A DNA stretch of 64,000 nucleotides from NCBI GenBank assembly GCA_002082585.1, contig CP020563.1, positions 4,458,001 through 4,522,000 of the forward strand, in the 5' to 3' direction. The position numbers and the translations under genes are program-made. Shown here piece after piece: positions 52,501 to 60,438 of the stretch. The DNA is from Kitasatospora albolonga. Lineage in GTDB: Bacteria > Actinomycetota > Actinomycetes > Streptomycetales > Streptomycetaceae. How positions within the stretch are numbered: position 1 is the stretch's first letter; each line of letters opens with the position of its first letter. The notes under the pieces were generated by a model. That model was given only the letters and a program-made list of their open reading frames with translations, had not been told where the DNA came from and did not search any database.

Positions 52501-53577
52501 GTGATCCGCTTCACGGAGGGCGACAACCTCGCCAGTGCCGTGAGCACCATCGCCCTGACCGGTGCGGAAGAGGGCGGTCGGCAGGGTGGGAGCCCCTTCG
52601 GCGCTGCCCGGTTCAACCAGGACGGCAGCCGCCTCGTCACCACGTACCCCGGGAGGATCGAACTCCGCGACGGGGCGACGGGCCGACTGCGCGACACGAT
52701 CGCGGTCCCACCCGCCTGCGACGGCTGCTCACCCCTGCCGCTGACGTCCTTCAGCCCGGACGGCAACACCCTCGCCTACCTGAGCGCGCCGGACACCGTC
52801 ACCCTGAGGACGTTCGGCCCGCACCGCGCGGTGACGTCCCTGCCCTCCCGTACCGGCGTCGACGGCATCGCGACCGGGGACCGGGACTCGGCGGAGAGCC
52901 AGGACGCGGCGGTCGTGACCCGGACATCGTTCGGGGTCGACTTCCTGGCCCGGGGCGAACCCCGGGGGACTCTTCCCCGTGAGCGGTACGGTTCGCTCCT
53001 CGCCCGGGGCACGGACGGCAGGCTCATCACGGATGAACGCCAACTGATCTACCCGGGCGGCGGGTTGACGCGTGTGGTCCGCGTCATGCGCGGCGAGGGC
53101 CCGGCGGCGGCAGCCGCGTTCAGCCCGCACGGCCGCTATCTGGCCATGAGCGACCACGACGGCCGGGTCACGCTGTGGGACGGCGACGGCAGGGCCCTGC
53201 TGGCGGTCCTCACGCCGGGTGCCTCCGGCGCGGAGGCGGGCGCCCGGAAGGGGAAGAGGCCCTCGGCGCTGGCCTTCTCCGCCGACGATGAAGTGCTGGC
53301 GGTGGGCGACGCGGACGGGGAACTGCGCTTCTGGTCCACGGACGCGCCCCGGTCGGCCGGGTCGCCGCTGCCGTCGGCGGACGGTCCGGTCCTCGCCGTG
53401 GCTTTCGACCAGGACGGCTCCCACCTGCGGGTGGCGACTCCGCATACGCCGGTCCGTACGTATCCGCTCGGCCCGGAGCGGACGGCCGGGGCGGTGTGCG
53501 CGAGGGCGGGAGGCGGGCTGACCCGGGAGGCGTGGGCGGCGTACCTGCCGACCGTTCCGTACCGCGAGACCTGTTGA
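49588..53577 (+). CDS. Giant HTH-nSTAND1 NTPase-WD40 signalling protein
   Basis: About 1,330 residues. Order: XRE-like HTH (FAYALRLLRQEAGSPTYRTMARQVPYAAPTLSAAASGDRLPS, residues about 15-60); nSTAND1 ATPase beginning PYPGLGRFGPEDRERFFGRD, with Walker A GASGSGKSSLL and Walker B VVLVDQFEEVFTLC; a winged-helix/helical region; a membrane helix (LRGLVAALSVLLCLAVVAGLTAW, near residue 535); an Asp/Glu/Ala-rich repetitive linker (51438-51520); then about a dozen WD40-like repeats to the end. These proteins sense a signal and oligomerise. The start is uncertain (GTG 49588 here, GTG 49555 possible). Confidence 0.82.
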   Translation: MGRSEKPVDPAAGPVQRFAYALRLLRQEAGSPTYRTMARQVPYAAPTLSAAASGDRLPSPAVTRAYVLACGGDPDEWERRRAEAAEEEFRGRSGEGDGASAPYPGLGRFGPEDRERFFGRDAVVHDLVELVGRHGFVAVVGASGSGKSSLLRAGLVPALREGPTTGSAPSAIRVLTPGEHPARIDRSLFADDAVVLVDQFEEVFTLCRDRRERAEFIELLTGARARVVIAVRSDFYGRCAEHEALAAALRPATTLLLGPMTPEQLRQAIVGPAVAERLIVERELTARIVADVADEPGGLPLMSHALLEIWRRRRGRTMTVAAYEAIGGVRGAIAHTAEELFTGFDDVRARTARALLLRLVTPGGGTEDTGRPVARSELADLDGLGHAEDVLEQLVRARLLTADDGTVTLAHEALIGAWPRLRSWIETDRELLRVHRRLTEAAGVWADLGRDAGALYRGSQLEAARQAFGSGAAVQELTPAAAAAAAESGCALTSTERAFLEAGIAAYERERRTAVRTARTLRGLVAALSVLLCLAVVAGLTAWQQSRTAERRATEAEARGIAAVAGTLRSSDPRTALRLSVAAWRIADVPETREALYGAAAQRDQDLLDIDTDEPFRAEAEADAEAEADADAEVDAGAEVDAESAGSGGPFPADPDPDDPGGASPAGGDSAEPTSADDNGTWRRLSRDGRTLTVVGPEAVRRWDVVTGRQLPDLFGLGRWAEGIAAVNPDTGTVAFRTPKGVRLWDVATERPTGAPFGPPGDDVDVWFGGDERTVAVQGRGGPVEVWDVRAGRFLFDTGRGPRVGGAPGGTGRAPDRTALGTAAEEVRTLEIAPDGRLVAFCPDGGALQVWDVREGRRLPTPWAAKADVCGRERFRFTPDGRALAVGVPSALRSWEVRSGRERPRIDTGAAGPTPSQAVPDAAFSEDGSHVVTLSAGSLLLWRTADPSAPLFRHRVSASSTSELTLDLEGGVIRFTEGDNLASAVSTIALTGAEEGGRQGGSPFGAARFNQDGSRLVTTYPGRIELRDGATGRLRDTIAVPPACDGCSPLPLTSFSPDGNTLAYLSAPDTVTLRTFGPHRAVTSLPSRTGVDGIATGDRDSAESQDAAVVTRTSFGVDFLARGEPRGTLPRERYGSLLARGTDGRLITDERQLIYPGGGLTRVVRVMRGEGPAAAAAFSPHGRYLAMSDHDGRVTLWDGDGRALLAVLTPGASGAEAGARKGKRPSALAFSADDEVLAVGDADGELRFWSTDAPRSAGSPLPSADGPVLAVAFDQDGSHLRVATPHTPVRTYPLGPERTAGAVCARAGGGLTREAWAAYLPTVPYRETC
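51438..51520 (+). repeat. Hexanucleotide-based repeat in the WD40 protein linker
   Basis: Tandem variants of GCCGAA/GCCGAC/GCTGAG encode an alternating Ala-Glu/Ala-Asp tract between the membrane helix and the WD40 domain. Such microsatellite-like DNA is prone to length change. Confidence 0.7.
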
Positions 53578-53579
53578 GG

Positions 53580-53585
53580 CAGGAT
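53580..53585 (+). promoter_or_regulatory. CAGGAT -10-like box, leaderless start at 53592
   Basis: CAGGAT lies six bases before ATG 53592, with no ribosome binding site. It is weaker than the TAnnnT boxes in this window. Confidence 0.45.
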
Positions 53586-53591
53586 CGCGGT

Positions 53592-54239
53592 ATGACGAAC
53601 ACTCCTTCCTCCGCGCAGCCCTCTTCCCCACCCTTGTTGTTCCGGCAGGCCGCGGAGTCGGGGGGCGACCTGACGGAGCTCGTACGCCTGCGGGACGCCG
53701 CCGCGCGGTGGCAGGCCGAGCAGGGCATCGACCAGTGGAAGCCCGGGGAGCTGGGCGAGGAGCACTTCCGCGCACGGCTGCGCGAGGGCGAGGTGTGGAT
53801 CGCCACGCTCGGCCCGTCCGGCCCGAGCGCCGGGGCGTGGGAGCTGTGGTGGGACGACGAACCGGCGTGGGGCGCCCAGCCGCCGGTCGCGGGGTACGTG
53901 CACCGCTTGATGACCGACCGCCGGACAGCCCCGCCGGGCACGGGCCGCGCACTGCTGGCGGAGGCCGAGCGCCGGATCGCCGCGTACGGGAGGGAGCTGT
54001 GCCGGCTCGACTGCCTGACCTCGAACACCCGGCTCCGGCGGTACTACGAGGAGGCGGGGTACGCGGTGGTCGGCGAGCAGGCCGGGAAGAACGGGGACGG
54101 GGGGCGGACGTACGGGGTGACGTTGCTGGAGAAGCGGGTGGGGGGCGGGGTAGGCGTCGGATTCTGGGCCGATGGTGAGGGTAAGGAGACTCGCGGCGGG
54201 TCGCGCGTGGCCGACAACCATGCGACACCACGGGGTTGA
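53592..54239 (+). CDS. GNAT-family N-acetyltransferase
   Basis: 215 residues. The GNAT core includes LTELVRLRDAAARWQAEQGIDQWKPGELGEEHFRARLREGEVWIATLG, YVHRLMTDRRTAPPGTGRALLAEAERRIAAYG (acetyl-CoA pyrophosphate loop, degenerate R/Q-x-x-G-x-G/A) and LDCLTSNTRLRRYYEEAGYAVVGEQ. The last 40 residues are extra and low in complexity. Substrate unknown. Confidence 0.8.
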   Translation: MTNTPSSAQPSSPPLLFRQAAESGGDLTELVRLRDAAARWQAEQGIDQWKPGELGEEHFRARLREGEVWIATLGPSGPSAGAWELWWDDEPAWGAQPPVAGYVHRLMTDRRTAPPGTGRALLAEAERRIAAYGRELCRLDCLTSNTRLRRYYEEAGYAVVGEQAGKNGDGGRTYGVTLLEKRVGGGVGVGFWADGEGKETRGGSRVADNHATPRG

Positions 54240-54340
54240 CCTCAGTGGCCGTATTCTCGGTCTGAGTTGAAGGGGGGGCGCCTACCGATTCTGATAATCG
54301 GGGGTGACGTCCTTCTGTTCGGGAAGAAGGGGGAAGCGCA

Positions 54341-54568
54341 TTGATACCCGTAGTCGCGGTTGCCATGATGGTGATGGGGGTGGCGCTCATAAAGAACTGG
54401 TGGGGAATGACTGACCAGATGTCCGGTAAGCACATCTCCCGTCGGCCGAGTCAGCATGAGGGGACTCTTCCTTGGAAGGCGGCCAGGGTATCCGGAGGTG
54501 TTTCCGCGGTATTCGGGTTCATAATGATGGCCCTATATCTGTACGCGGTATTTCGAGGGGTGGGCTGA
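54341..54568 (+). CDS. Small two-helix membrane protein, hypothetical
   Basis: 75 residues from TTG 54341, supported by AAGGGGGAAG just upstream. Two hydrophobic helices (IPVVAVAMMVMGVALIKNWWG and VSGGVSAVFGFIMMALYLYAVF) flank a short polar loop. It is relatively AT-rich for the window. No family recognised. Confidence 0.6.
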   Translation: MIPVVAVAMMVMGVALIKNWWGMTDQMSGKHISRRPSQHEGTLPWKAARVSGGVSAVFGFIMMALYLYAVFRGVG

Positions 54569-54800
54569 GGCGTTTCATCAGCACGCCTCACCTGTCAGGG
54601 CCCTGTCCTCCGGCGGACGGCTCCACGGACGGCCTCTGCGAACCGTGTCCGTGTCCTCACGCAGCAACACCCTCACCAGTTTCCCGAAGGCGCGAGCACT
54701 CAGCCCGGGGACGGGGCTGTCCGGGAAGGCTCTGACGCCGCGATCACACCAGCCGAACCAAGACCGTTCCGCAGGTGCGACCAGCGATTCGGCCCGCCTC

Positions 54801-55421
54801 TCAGCTGCCGCTCAGCGGAGATGCCCACATGGGGTCGTGTCGGGATCTCCTCCTGATGCGGGCCAGCAGATGTTCCGCCGCGATGGACGCGGAGTCCTGC
54901 GGCGCGCCGACTGCGGTCAGGGCGGCGACAAGCCTCGATATCGCTTCCGGCACGTCCGGTTCCGTGAGGAGGGGAAGCAGCAACAGGAGGCGGGCGGCTG
55001 AATCCTGGACGCCTTCGACCGCAGGGGACGGGCCCTCGGCGATCCGGATCAGCTCGACCCAGGTCAGCCCCGCGCCCGAGAAGTCGCCGTCCCGGCCGGC
55101 GATCCGCTCGACGTGGTTTCCGCCTGGACGGGTGAGACAGTAGTCGGTGCCGTAGTCGCCATCCAGATTGCGGTAGACCACCACCGCCCCGGGGCCGCCT
55201 TCCGACGGCATCCTGAACACCGGCCAGCGTTCAGGATCGAAGAGGACCTCGGACAGGGCATCGACATCGGCGCCGTCCTCACCGAACCACTCCGGAACCG
55301 GGCGTTCGGCACATCCCCCGTCGCCGCACATCGCCAAGAGGCAGTTCGACCAGAAGCCCGGGTGGACCAGCAATGACTCGCCCGGCACCAGTGGGCCGTC
55401 GTCGTATCCCTTGATCAGCAC
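54801..55421 (-). CDS. Conserved hypothetical protein (206 aa), immunity-protein-like
   Basis: 206 residues (MLIKGYDDGPLVPGESLLVHPGFWSNCLLAMCGDGGCAERPVPEWFGEDGADVDALSEVLFDPERWPVFRMPSEGGPGAVVVYRNLDGDYGTDYCLTRPG...). Aromatic and acidic pattern with WPVFRMP and VYRNLDGDYG-type strands resembles standalone Streptomyces proteins of the Imm/SMI1-like kind, but I cannot assign a family. No toxin gene is adjacent. Confidence 0.6.
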   Translation of the reverse strand: MLIKGYDDGPLVPGESLLVHPGFWSNCLLAMCGDGGCAERPVPEWFGEDGADVDALSEVLFDPERWPVFRMPSEGGPGAVVVYRNLDGDYGTDYCLTRPGGNHVERIAGRDGDFSGAGLTWVELIRIAEGPSPAVEGVQDSAARLLLLLPLLTEPDVPEAISRLVAALTAVGAPQDSASIAAEHLLARIRRRSRHDPMWASPLSGS

Positions 55422-55591
55422 CTCTCGATCCTGTCACCAGCCACTGACACGAGGCGGACCCGGGACCGGCAAGGGGACGCCGCGCGCTATGGGGCAACCC
55501 TGGGGCGAAGCCTTGCCTGACCCGTGACGACGATCACTCCGATTCCCTGCCGGCGCTGTAGACCGGATGCCCGGCGGCAGGCGTATACCCG

Positions 55592-56119
55592 GTGAAGCGA
55601 AAGATCCGGGAGCAACTTTTGACCGTCGAGGAGTTCGAAGAGTTCTACGCCCAGGCGGTCGCGCGCCTCACAGGCCAGCTGTACGTGATGACCGGCGACC
55701 TCCAGGAGGCGCAGGACGTCGTGCAGGAAGCGTTCGTCAAGGCGTGGGTCCGGCGTGGGCGGCTGGAGCGGGACGGGCAGCCCGAGGCGTGGATTCGTAC
55801 GGTCGCGTGGCGCCTGGCGGTGAGCCGTTGGCGGTTCCGGCGGCGTTCGGCGGACGCCTGGGGCCGGGGGAGCGGTGCGGCGGAGCACGTGGCGCCGCCG
55901 GAACCGGACCATGTGGTGCTGGTCGACGCGCTCCGGGAACTGCCCGCCCAGCAGCGGCGGACCCTGACCCTGCACTACCTGTGCGATCTCACGGTGGAGC
56001 AGATCGCCGGGGAGACCGGGCTTTCCGGCAGCACGATCAAGACGCATCTGGTTCGCGGACGGGCGGCGCTGGCGCACCGTCTGGAGGACCCCGGTACGGA
56101 GGAGGCTCCTGATGTCTGA
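55592..56119 (+). CDS. SigE-family ECF RNA polymerase sigma factor
   Basis: 175 residues. Region 2 (EFEEFYAQAVARLTGQLYVMTGDLQEAQDVVQEAFVKAWVRRGRLERDGQPEAWIRTVAWRLAVSRWR) and region 4 (LRELPAQQRRTLTLHYLCDLTVEQIAGETGLSGSTIKTHLVRGRAALAHRL) are both complete. SigE-family factors are abundant in Streptomyces. The following gene overlaps the last eight bases and probably encodes its membrane partner. Confidence 0.9.
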   Translation: MKRKIREQLLTVEEFEEFYAQAVARLTGQLYVMTGDLQEAQDVVQEAFVKAWVRRGRLERDGQPEAWIRTVAWRLAVSRWRFRRRSADAWGRGSGAAEHVAPPEPDHVVLVDALRELPAQQRRTLTLHYLCDLTVEQIAGETGLSGSTIKTHLVRGRAALAHRLEDPGTEEAPDV

Positions 56120-56726
56120 CCCACGGGACCCACGGGACCCACGGGGCTCTCGGGACGCACGGGACCCACGGGGCTCTCGGGACCGACGGGGCTCATGGAA
56201 GCCAGAGAGCCCGCGGGACCCACGGGACCCGCGGGGCTCTCTGGGCCCGGAAGGTCCGGAGGACGACGCGTTGCGTTCCCTCTTCCACCAGGCCGGGGAC
56301 TTCGGGCGGGGCCGCTCGGAGGCGGACCCCGCCGCCCGGATCACCGAACGCGGCATGCGGGCCCAGCGGCGGCGGATGGCCACGTTCGCGGTGGGGGTGT
56401 GCCTGGTCGTCGGCGGCGGCAGCGCGGCGGCGGTCGGTCTGCTTCCGGCCGGCCCGACGCCCGCGCCTCCGGCCACGAGCCCTTCGCCCAGCTACCCGTC
56501 CCCCGGACCGCCCCCGGCCGAGACGCCGACGGACCCTCCCGCGCCGCCTTCGCCCAGCACTACGGTGCCGGGGGCGCCGGATTCCACCACCACGGGGTCC
56601 GGCGATACGGGCGCGCTGCCGACGACGATGCCGCCGCCGACGTCGACGCCGACCTCGACTCCACCGCCGACTCCACCGCCGACTTCGACGACGGGGGCGG
56701 CGACGGGGGCGACGACGGTGCCGTGA
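56112..56726 (+). CDS. Putative membrane partner of the ECF sigma factor
   Basis: 204 residues. The N-terminus is a degenerate repeat (DPRDPRGSRDARDPRGSRD) encoded by tandem GGGACCCAC units, followed by a short conserved region (DDALRSLFHQAGDFGRGRSEADPAARITERGMRAQRRR), one membrane helix (MATFAVGVCLVVGGGSAAAVGLL) and a Pro/Thr/Ser-rich extracellular tail. Topology and overlap with the sigma gene suggest an anti-sigma or sensor role, though no zinc anti-sigma motif is seen. Confidence 0.65.
   Translation: MSDPRDPRDPRGSRDARDPRGSRDRRGSWKPESPRDPRDPRGSLGPEGPEDDALRSLFHQAGDFGRGRSEADPAARITERGMRAQRRRMATFAVGVCLVVGGGSAAAVGLLPAGPTPAPPATSPSPSYPSPGPPPAETPTDPPAPPSPSTTVPGAPDSTTTGSGDTGALPTTMPPPTSTPTSTPPPTPPPTSTTGAATGATTVP
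56117..56250 (+). repeat. Tandem 9-bp-based repeats at the start of the sigma-partner gene
   Basis: Runs of GGGACCCAC and GGGGCTCTC variants fill the first 130 bases of the coding region and set the Asp-Pro-Arg/Gly-Ser-Arg repeat of the protein. Confidence 0.7.
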
Positions 56727-56881
56727 GGCAGGGGTGGCTGACGGCTGGTGTCCACCACCGGCGAGGTCTTCGTACGCCCGCCCTTCCCCTCCGTCCATCG
56801 GCGCTTCCCTGACGTCCACTACCGTCGCCGGTGTATCCACCGGGCGGCCCCCACGCCTCGACGTGTCTGAAAGGTTTCCGA

Positions 56882-58144
56882 GTGTCCACGTTGTCCCCCG
56901 GGCTGCGGCCCGCACCGCCGGGGCCCGAGACCCCCGAGCGCGGGCCCGGCCCCGGTTCCGTACGGCGGGAGAGCCGGGCGGCCCGGTGGGGCAGGGCGGC
57001 GACGGCCTGGCTCACCCCCGCCGACCGCAGGGTGCTGTGGCTGTACCTCCTGACCCGAATATCCCTGTGGATCACGGCCCACGGCGCCCGGTGGCTCTTT
57101 CCGCAGGGCTCGGGTGCGCGGGAGGCGGGGGCGCTCTTCGCCCCGTTCCAGCAGTGGGACGCGAACCACTATCTGCACATAGCGCGCGACGGCTACTTCC
57201 CGGCGGACGAGGGCCCCTGGACGAGCGGCTGGGACAACCGGGAGGCGTTCTTCCCCGGCTTCCCGCTGCTGCTGCGGGCCGTGCACGTCATCGTCCCGAA
57301 CTGGACGGCGGCGGGCCTGCTGATCTCGCTGGTCGCGGGAGCGGTGGCCGTACTGGCCCTGTCCCGCATCGCCCGCTCCTACGTCCCCGAGGACGCCGAC
57401 GGCCGACGGACGGCCCTGTTCTTCCTGCTCTCCCCGTGCGCGGTGTTCCTGGCGGTCGGCTACACGGAGGCGCTGTTCCTGGCGTTCGCGCTCCCGGCCT
57501 GGCTGGCCGCCCAGCGCCACCGCTGGGCGTGGGCCGCCGTGCTGACGACCCTGGCGACGACGGTACGGGTCAGCGGCCTGTTCCTGGCGGCGGCGATAGC
57601 GGTGCTGTTCGTGCTCACGGCGCTCTCGGCCCGGTCGGGCAAGGGCTGGCGCGGGGCGGCCTGGCTGACGCTGCCCGCGCTGCCGCCGGTGGCGTACAGC
57701 TGGTACCTGCACGCGCACACGGGCGACTGGATGGCGTGGAAGCACGCGCAGGAGCGCGGCTGGTACCGGGGCTTCCACACCCCGTGGGAGGCGTGGACGA
57801 ACACGTGGAACGCGGCGTTCGACGGCGGACACACGACCGGCTACGCGATCATGTTCCAGGCCGAGTTGGCGGCGATGCTGGTGGGCCTGGTCCTGGCCGC
57901 CCTGCTGCTGTGCCACCGCCGCTGGCCGGAAGCGGTGTACGTGGCCCTGAGCCTGTGGGCGCTGGGAACGTCGTACTGGTACACGTCGATCCCCCGCGCC
58001 ACGCTGCTGTGGTGGCCGCTGTGGGTGGGCCTGGCGGCGCTGAGCCTGCGGCGGCCGTGGTTCAGGACGGCGTATTTGTGCGCGGCGGTTCCGGCGAGTG
58101 CGCTGGTGGCCCTGGCGTTCCTTACGGGGCGGTGGGCGGGGTGA
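56882..58144 (+). CDS. Membrane mannosyltransferase-like (PIG-V-type GT-C) protein
   Basis: About 420 residues with some nine membrane helices. The conserved loop FAPFQQWDANHYLHIARDGYF and AFFPGFPLLLRAVH are the signatures of PIG-V-like polyprenyl-phosphomannose-dependent transferases, with the Asp catalytic. GTG 56882 is preceded by AAAGG. It probably modifies a cell-surface glycolipid or protein. Unrelated in sequence to the GT-C enzyme at 48001. Confidence 0.8.
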   Translation: MSTLSPGLRPAPPGPETPERGPGPGSVRRESRAARWGRAATAWLTPADRRVLWLYLLTRISLWITAHGARWLFPQGSGAREAGALFAPFQQWDANHYLHIARDGYFPADEGPWTSGWDNREAFFPGFPLLLRAVHVIVPNWTAAGLLISLVAGAVAVLALSRIARSYVPEDADGRRTALFFLLSPCAVFLAVGYTEALFLAFALPAWLAAQRHRWAWAAVLTTLATTVRVSGLFLAAAIAVLFVLTALSARSGKGWRGAAWLTLPALPPVAYSWYLHAHTGDWMAWKHAQERGWYRGFHTPWEAWTNTWNAAFDGGHTTGYAIMFQAELAAMLVGLVLAALLLCHRRWPEAVYVALSLWALGTSYWYTSIPRATLLWWPLWVGLAALSLRRPWFRTAYLCAAVPASALVALAFLTGRWAG

Positions 58145-58358
58145 CGGAGTAGATCCCGGACACGTGGAGAGGCCGAACCATCACCAGGGGGATGGATACC
58201 GCCCGAGATGCGGCGAAGATCACACTACGCAATTTTGCGCACAATTCGCCCGCAGGGAAGTTGATCAAGCGCAATTTCACGCAACACCCTTCCGCTCACG
58301 CTCCGCTGTCGATCACGCTCTACGAGTCAGCACAACCCCTCGGCCCACGGAGGACTTT
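58145..58358 (+). promoter_or_regulatory. AT-richer promoter region with CGCAA-TT-TTGCG repeat
   Basis: The inverted repeat CGCAA-TT-TTGCG (58228-58239) and further GCGCAATTT-type half-sites at about 58269-58285 lie in a locally AT-rich stretch, 120 bases before the next gene. Candidate operator for the XRE regulator encoded downstream. Confidence 0.55.
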
Positions 58359-58583
58359 GTGGCCCTGCATCTCCTGTGCAAGGACCCGGAGAGCCCGAAC
58401 AACGGCTCGCCCACCTTGTATTACGACGATGAGTCGCGCAACTACCTGCTTCAGGGGTGGCGCGTGACGGACTCGGCGACCCGGTTGTCCGACATCGTGA
58501 TCCCCGAGCACGAGACGATAGTCGAGTTCCCCTCGCGTCTCCTGAGGCTGTTCCCGGCTGTCGGGGGCACGTCGCAAGACTGA
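58359..58583 (+). CDS. Small conserved protein encoded beside an XRE regulator
   Basis: 74 residues from GTG 58359, with GGAGG five bases upstream (MALHLLCKDPESPNNGSPTLYYDDESRNYLLQGWRVTDSATRLSDIVIPEHETIVEFPSRLLRLFPAVGGTSQD). The pattern SPTLYY....NYLLQGW.V.D......IPEHE..VE.P..LL matches small Streptomyces proteins that accompany XRE/DUF5753 genes. It is easily missed because a longer upstream frame extends through non-coding DNA. Function unknown. Confidence 0.75.
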   Translation: MALHLLCKDPESPNNGSPTLYYDDESRNYLLQGWRVTDSATRLSDIVIPEHETIVEFPSRLLRLFPAVGGTSQD

Positions 58584-58689
58584 GCACCCGGACGGGCGGA
58601 CGAAGCGATGGAATCCATCTGATTGCCCGTCAAACAGCCTGATCCCGTCGGTTGGTTCGGGCCGGAGGCCGCACGGCACACTGTCGCGC

Positions 58690-59535
58690 ATGGCTCACTC
58701 CGAAAGTGTTCAACGCGCCCGCCGCGATCTCGGCGCCAAGCTCAGCGCGATGCGCAAGAGCAAGGGTCTCACCGGTCGTGCCTTGGCCGACATCTGTGGT
58801 GGCTGGCACCCGTCCAAGGTCAGCCGTATCGAGAACGGCCGCGCTGCCGCCAGCGCGGCCGACATCACTGCCTGGACCCGTGCATGTAGGCAGCCGGAAG
58901 TCGCACCCGAGCTGATCGCCGCTGCCAACAACATCGCGTCCATGTACCTCGAATGGCGGGACATGGAACGCAGGGGACTGGCCAAAGCCCAGGAACACGT
59001 CATACCGCTGTGGGAGGAGACCAAGCGATTCAAGGCGTACGCCATCAGCTACGTCCCCGGTCCGTTGCAGACGGAGGACTACACCCGGGCCGTCCTCGCA
59101 GGCATCCGTGCCCGCCGAGGTCTGAGTGACAGCGACTTCGAGAACGCCGTCGCCACCCGTACGGCCAAGCAGAAGTACCTGAGAACCCGGCAGTTCCGGA
59201 TCGTCCTCGAAGAGGACGTCCTCTACACCCGCTACGCCGAACCGTCCGTGATGCTCAACCAGCTCACCCGGCTGATCCAGGTCGCGGACTACTCCAGCGT
59301 CAGCCTCGGCATCATCCCGCGAGACGCGAACAGGGGACCGGCCCACAAGGCGCAGGACTTCTGGGTCTACGACGACGAAACGGTCCAGGCCGAGATCGTC
59401 TCCGCGTTCCTCACCCTCAAACAGCAGAACGAGGTCAACCGGTACCTGGAGGACTTCCAGCGCCTCAGCGAACTCGCTGCCGTGAGTGGTGCGGCGGTCC
59501 CCATCATCGCGAAAGCCATCAGCGCCTACAGCTGA
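58690..59535 (+). CDS. XRE-family regulator with DUF5753 domain, second copy in window
   Basis: 281 residues. HTH (LGAKLSAMRKSKGLTGRALADICGGWHPSKVSRIENGRAAASAADITAWTRAC) plus a DUF5753 domain (LWEETKRFKAYAISYVPGPLQTEDYTRAVLAGI, RQFRIVLEEDVLYTRYAEPSVMLNQL, HKAQDFWVYDDETVQAEIV). It is only distantly related to the regulator at 46165 and has the small gene at 58359 upstream and a membrane-anchored protein downstream, with no DUF397 partner. Confidence 0.88.
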   Translation: MAHSESVQRARRDLGAKLSAMRKSKGLTGRALADICGGWHPSKVSRIENGRAAASAADITAWTRACRQPEVAPELIAAANNIASMYLEWRDMERRGLAKAQEHVIPLWEETKRFKAYAISYVPGPLQTEDYTRAVLAGIRARRGLSDSDFENAVATRTAKQKYLRTRQFRIVLEEDVLYTRYAEPSVMLNQLTRLIQVADYSSVSLGIIPRDANRGPAHKAQDFWVYDDETVQAEIVSAFLTLKQQNEVNRYLEDFQRLSELAAVSGAAVPIIAKAISAYS

Positions 59536-59606
59536 CCCCTCCGCAACCGGCGGACGGGGCTCGGCGAAGGCCGCGCCCCCTCAACGCCGAAACGGAGCAC
59601 TGCCCC

Positions 59607-60182
59607 ATGACCGCCGCACGACGCCGCCGGAGTGAGTACGGGAACGCGCCTTTGACCTGGCGTTCCTCGCCCACGTTCGACCGGCAGCCCGCGCCCCGGC
59701 CGGGCGCCCTCGTGACCGTGGCCCTCCTCGCCGCCGCTGTCGGCGTGTTCGCTCTCACGACCTGGAACGGGAACACGCCCAGCGACACCAAGGTCACCGA
59801 AGCGGCGATCGCCGAGGCCGTCCGCGAGGAGCTGCACGCGATGTTCCTCGCCGACATCACCTCCAGGGGGAGCGTGCTGCGCTCCAGCCTGCTCCAGGAG
59901 GACGCCGCTGCCCGCATCGACTACGCGAAGAACGCGGACACCCTGGCCTTACGCTGCTACGGCGCCGGCCGGGTCCGCGTCGCCCGGGTCCTGACCGACG
60001 GCACGAGAGAGCCGCACGCGGAGATCCGCTGCGGTGACACAACCACGACGTACATCGTCAACGACGGCACCCTCCGCACGATCGTGCTCGACCCCGGCGA
60101 AACGGGCAGCTGGGCCTCTTGGGCGCTGACCCGCCCCACGTCACCGATGCCGGGTGCGGACGCGGACGCCCGCGCGAGCTGA
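59607..60182 (+). CDS. Single-helix membrane protein with a TTA codon, hypothetical
   Basis: 191 residues. A basic N-terminus precedes a membrane helix (GALVTVALLAAAVGVFALTTW), then an extracellular domain (VTEAAIAEAVREELHAMFLADITSRGSVLRSS...RCYGAGRVRVARVLTDGTREPHAEIRCGDTTTTYIVNDGTLRTIVLDP) with two cysteines likely to form a disulfide. A TTA leucine codon at 59949-59951 makes translation dependent on the bldA tRNA. It is 71 bases downstream of the XRE gene and probably in the same unit. Confidence 0.7.
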   Translation: MTAARRRRSEYGNAPLTWRSSPTFDRQPAPRPGALVTVALLAAAVGVFALTTWNGNTPSDTKVTEAAIAEAVREELHAMFLADITSRGSVLRSSLLQEDAAARIDYAKNADTLALRCYGAGRVRVARVLTDGTREPHAEIRCGDTTTTYIVNDGTLRTIVLDPGETGSWASWALTRPTSPMPGADADARAS

Positions 60183-60438
60183 ACCAGGGACTGCCGCGAC
60201 GACGCCTGGGGGCCGCCCGGCGGTATCGCCACACAACAGGCCCGCGCTTGCGGCCTGCCCGGGGTGCGGAATCGGCTTTGTGCGGCCGGAGTTGGCTGTT
60301 GCCCGACGCGGAGGTCCTGATGGTGCGAGCCTGCGGCCGAGACCTTGATCCCAGCCCCCCCCCCGGGAGGTCGGCGGAGAGCCGAGGGCGGGTAGGGCAG
60401 CAGGGCCCGATGGGTTGCGGTCCCAGGGCGGCGGCGCG

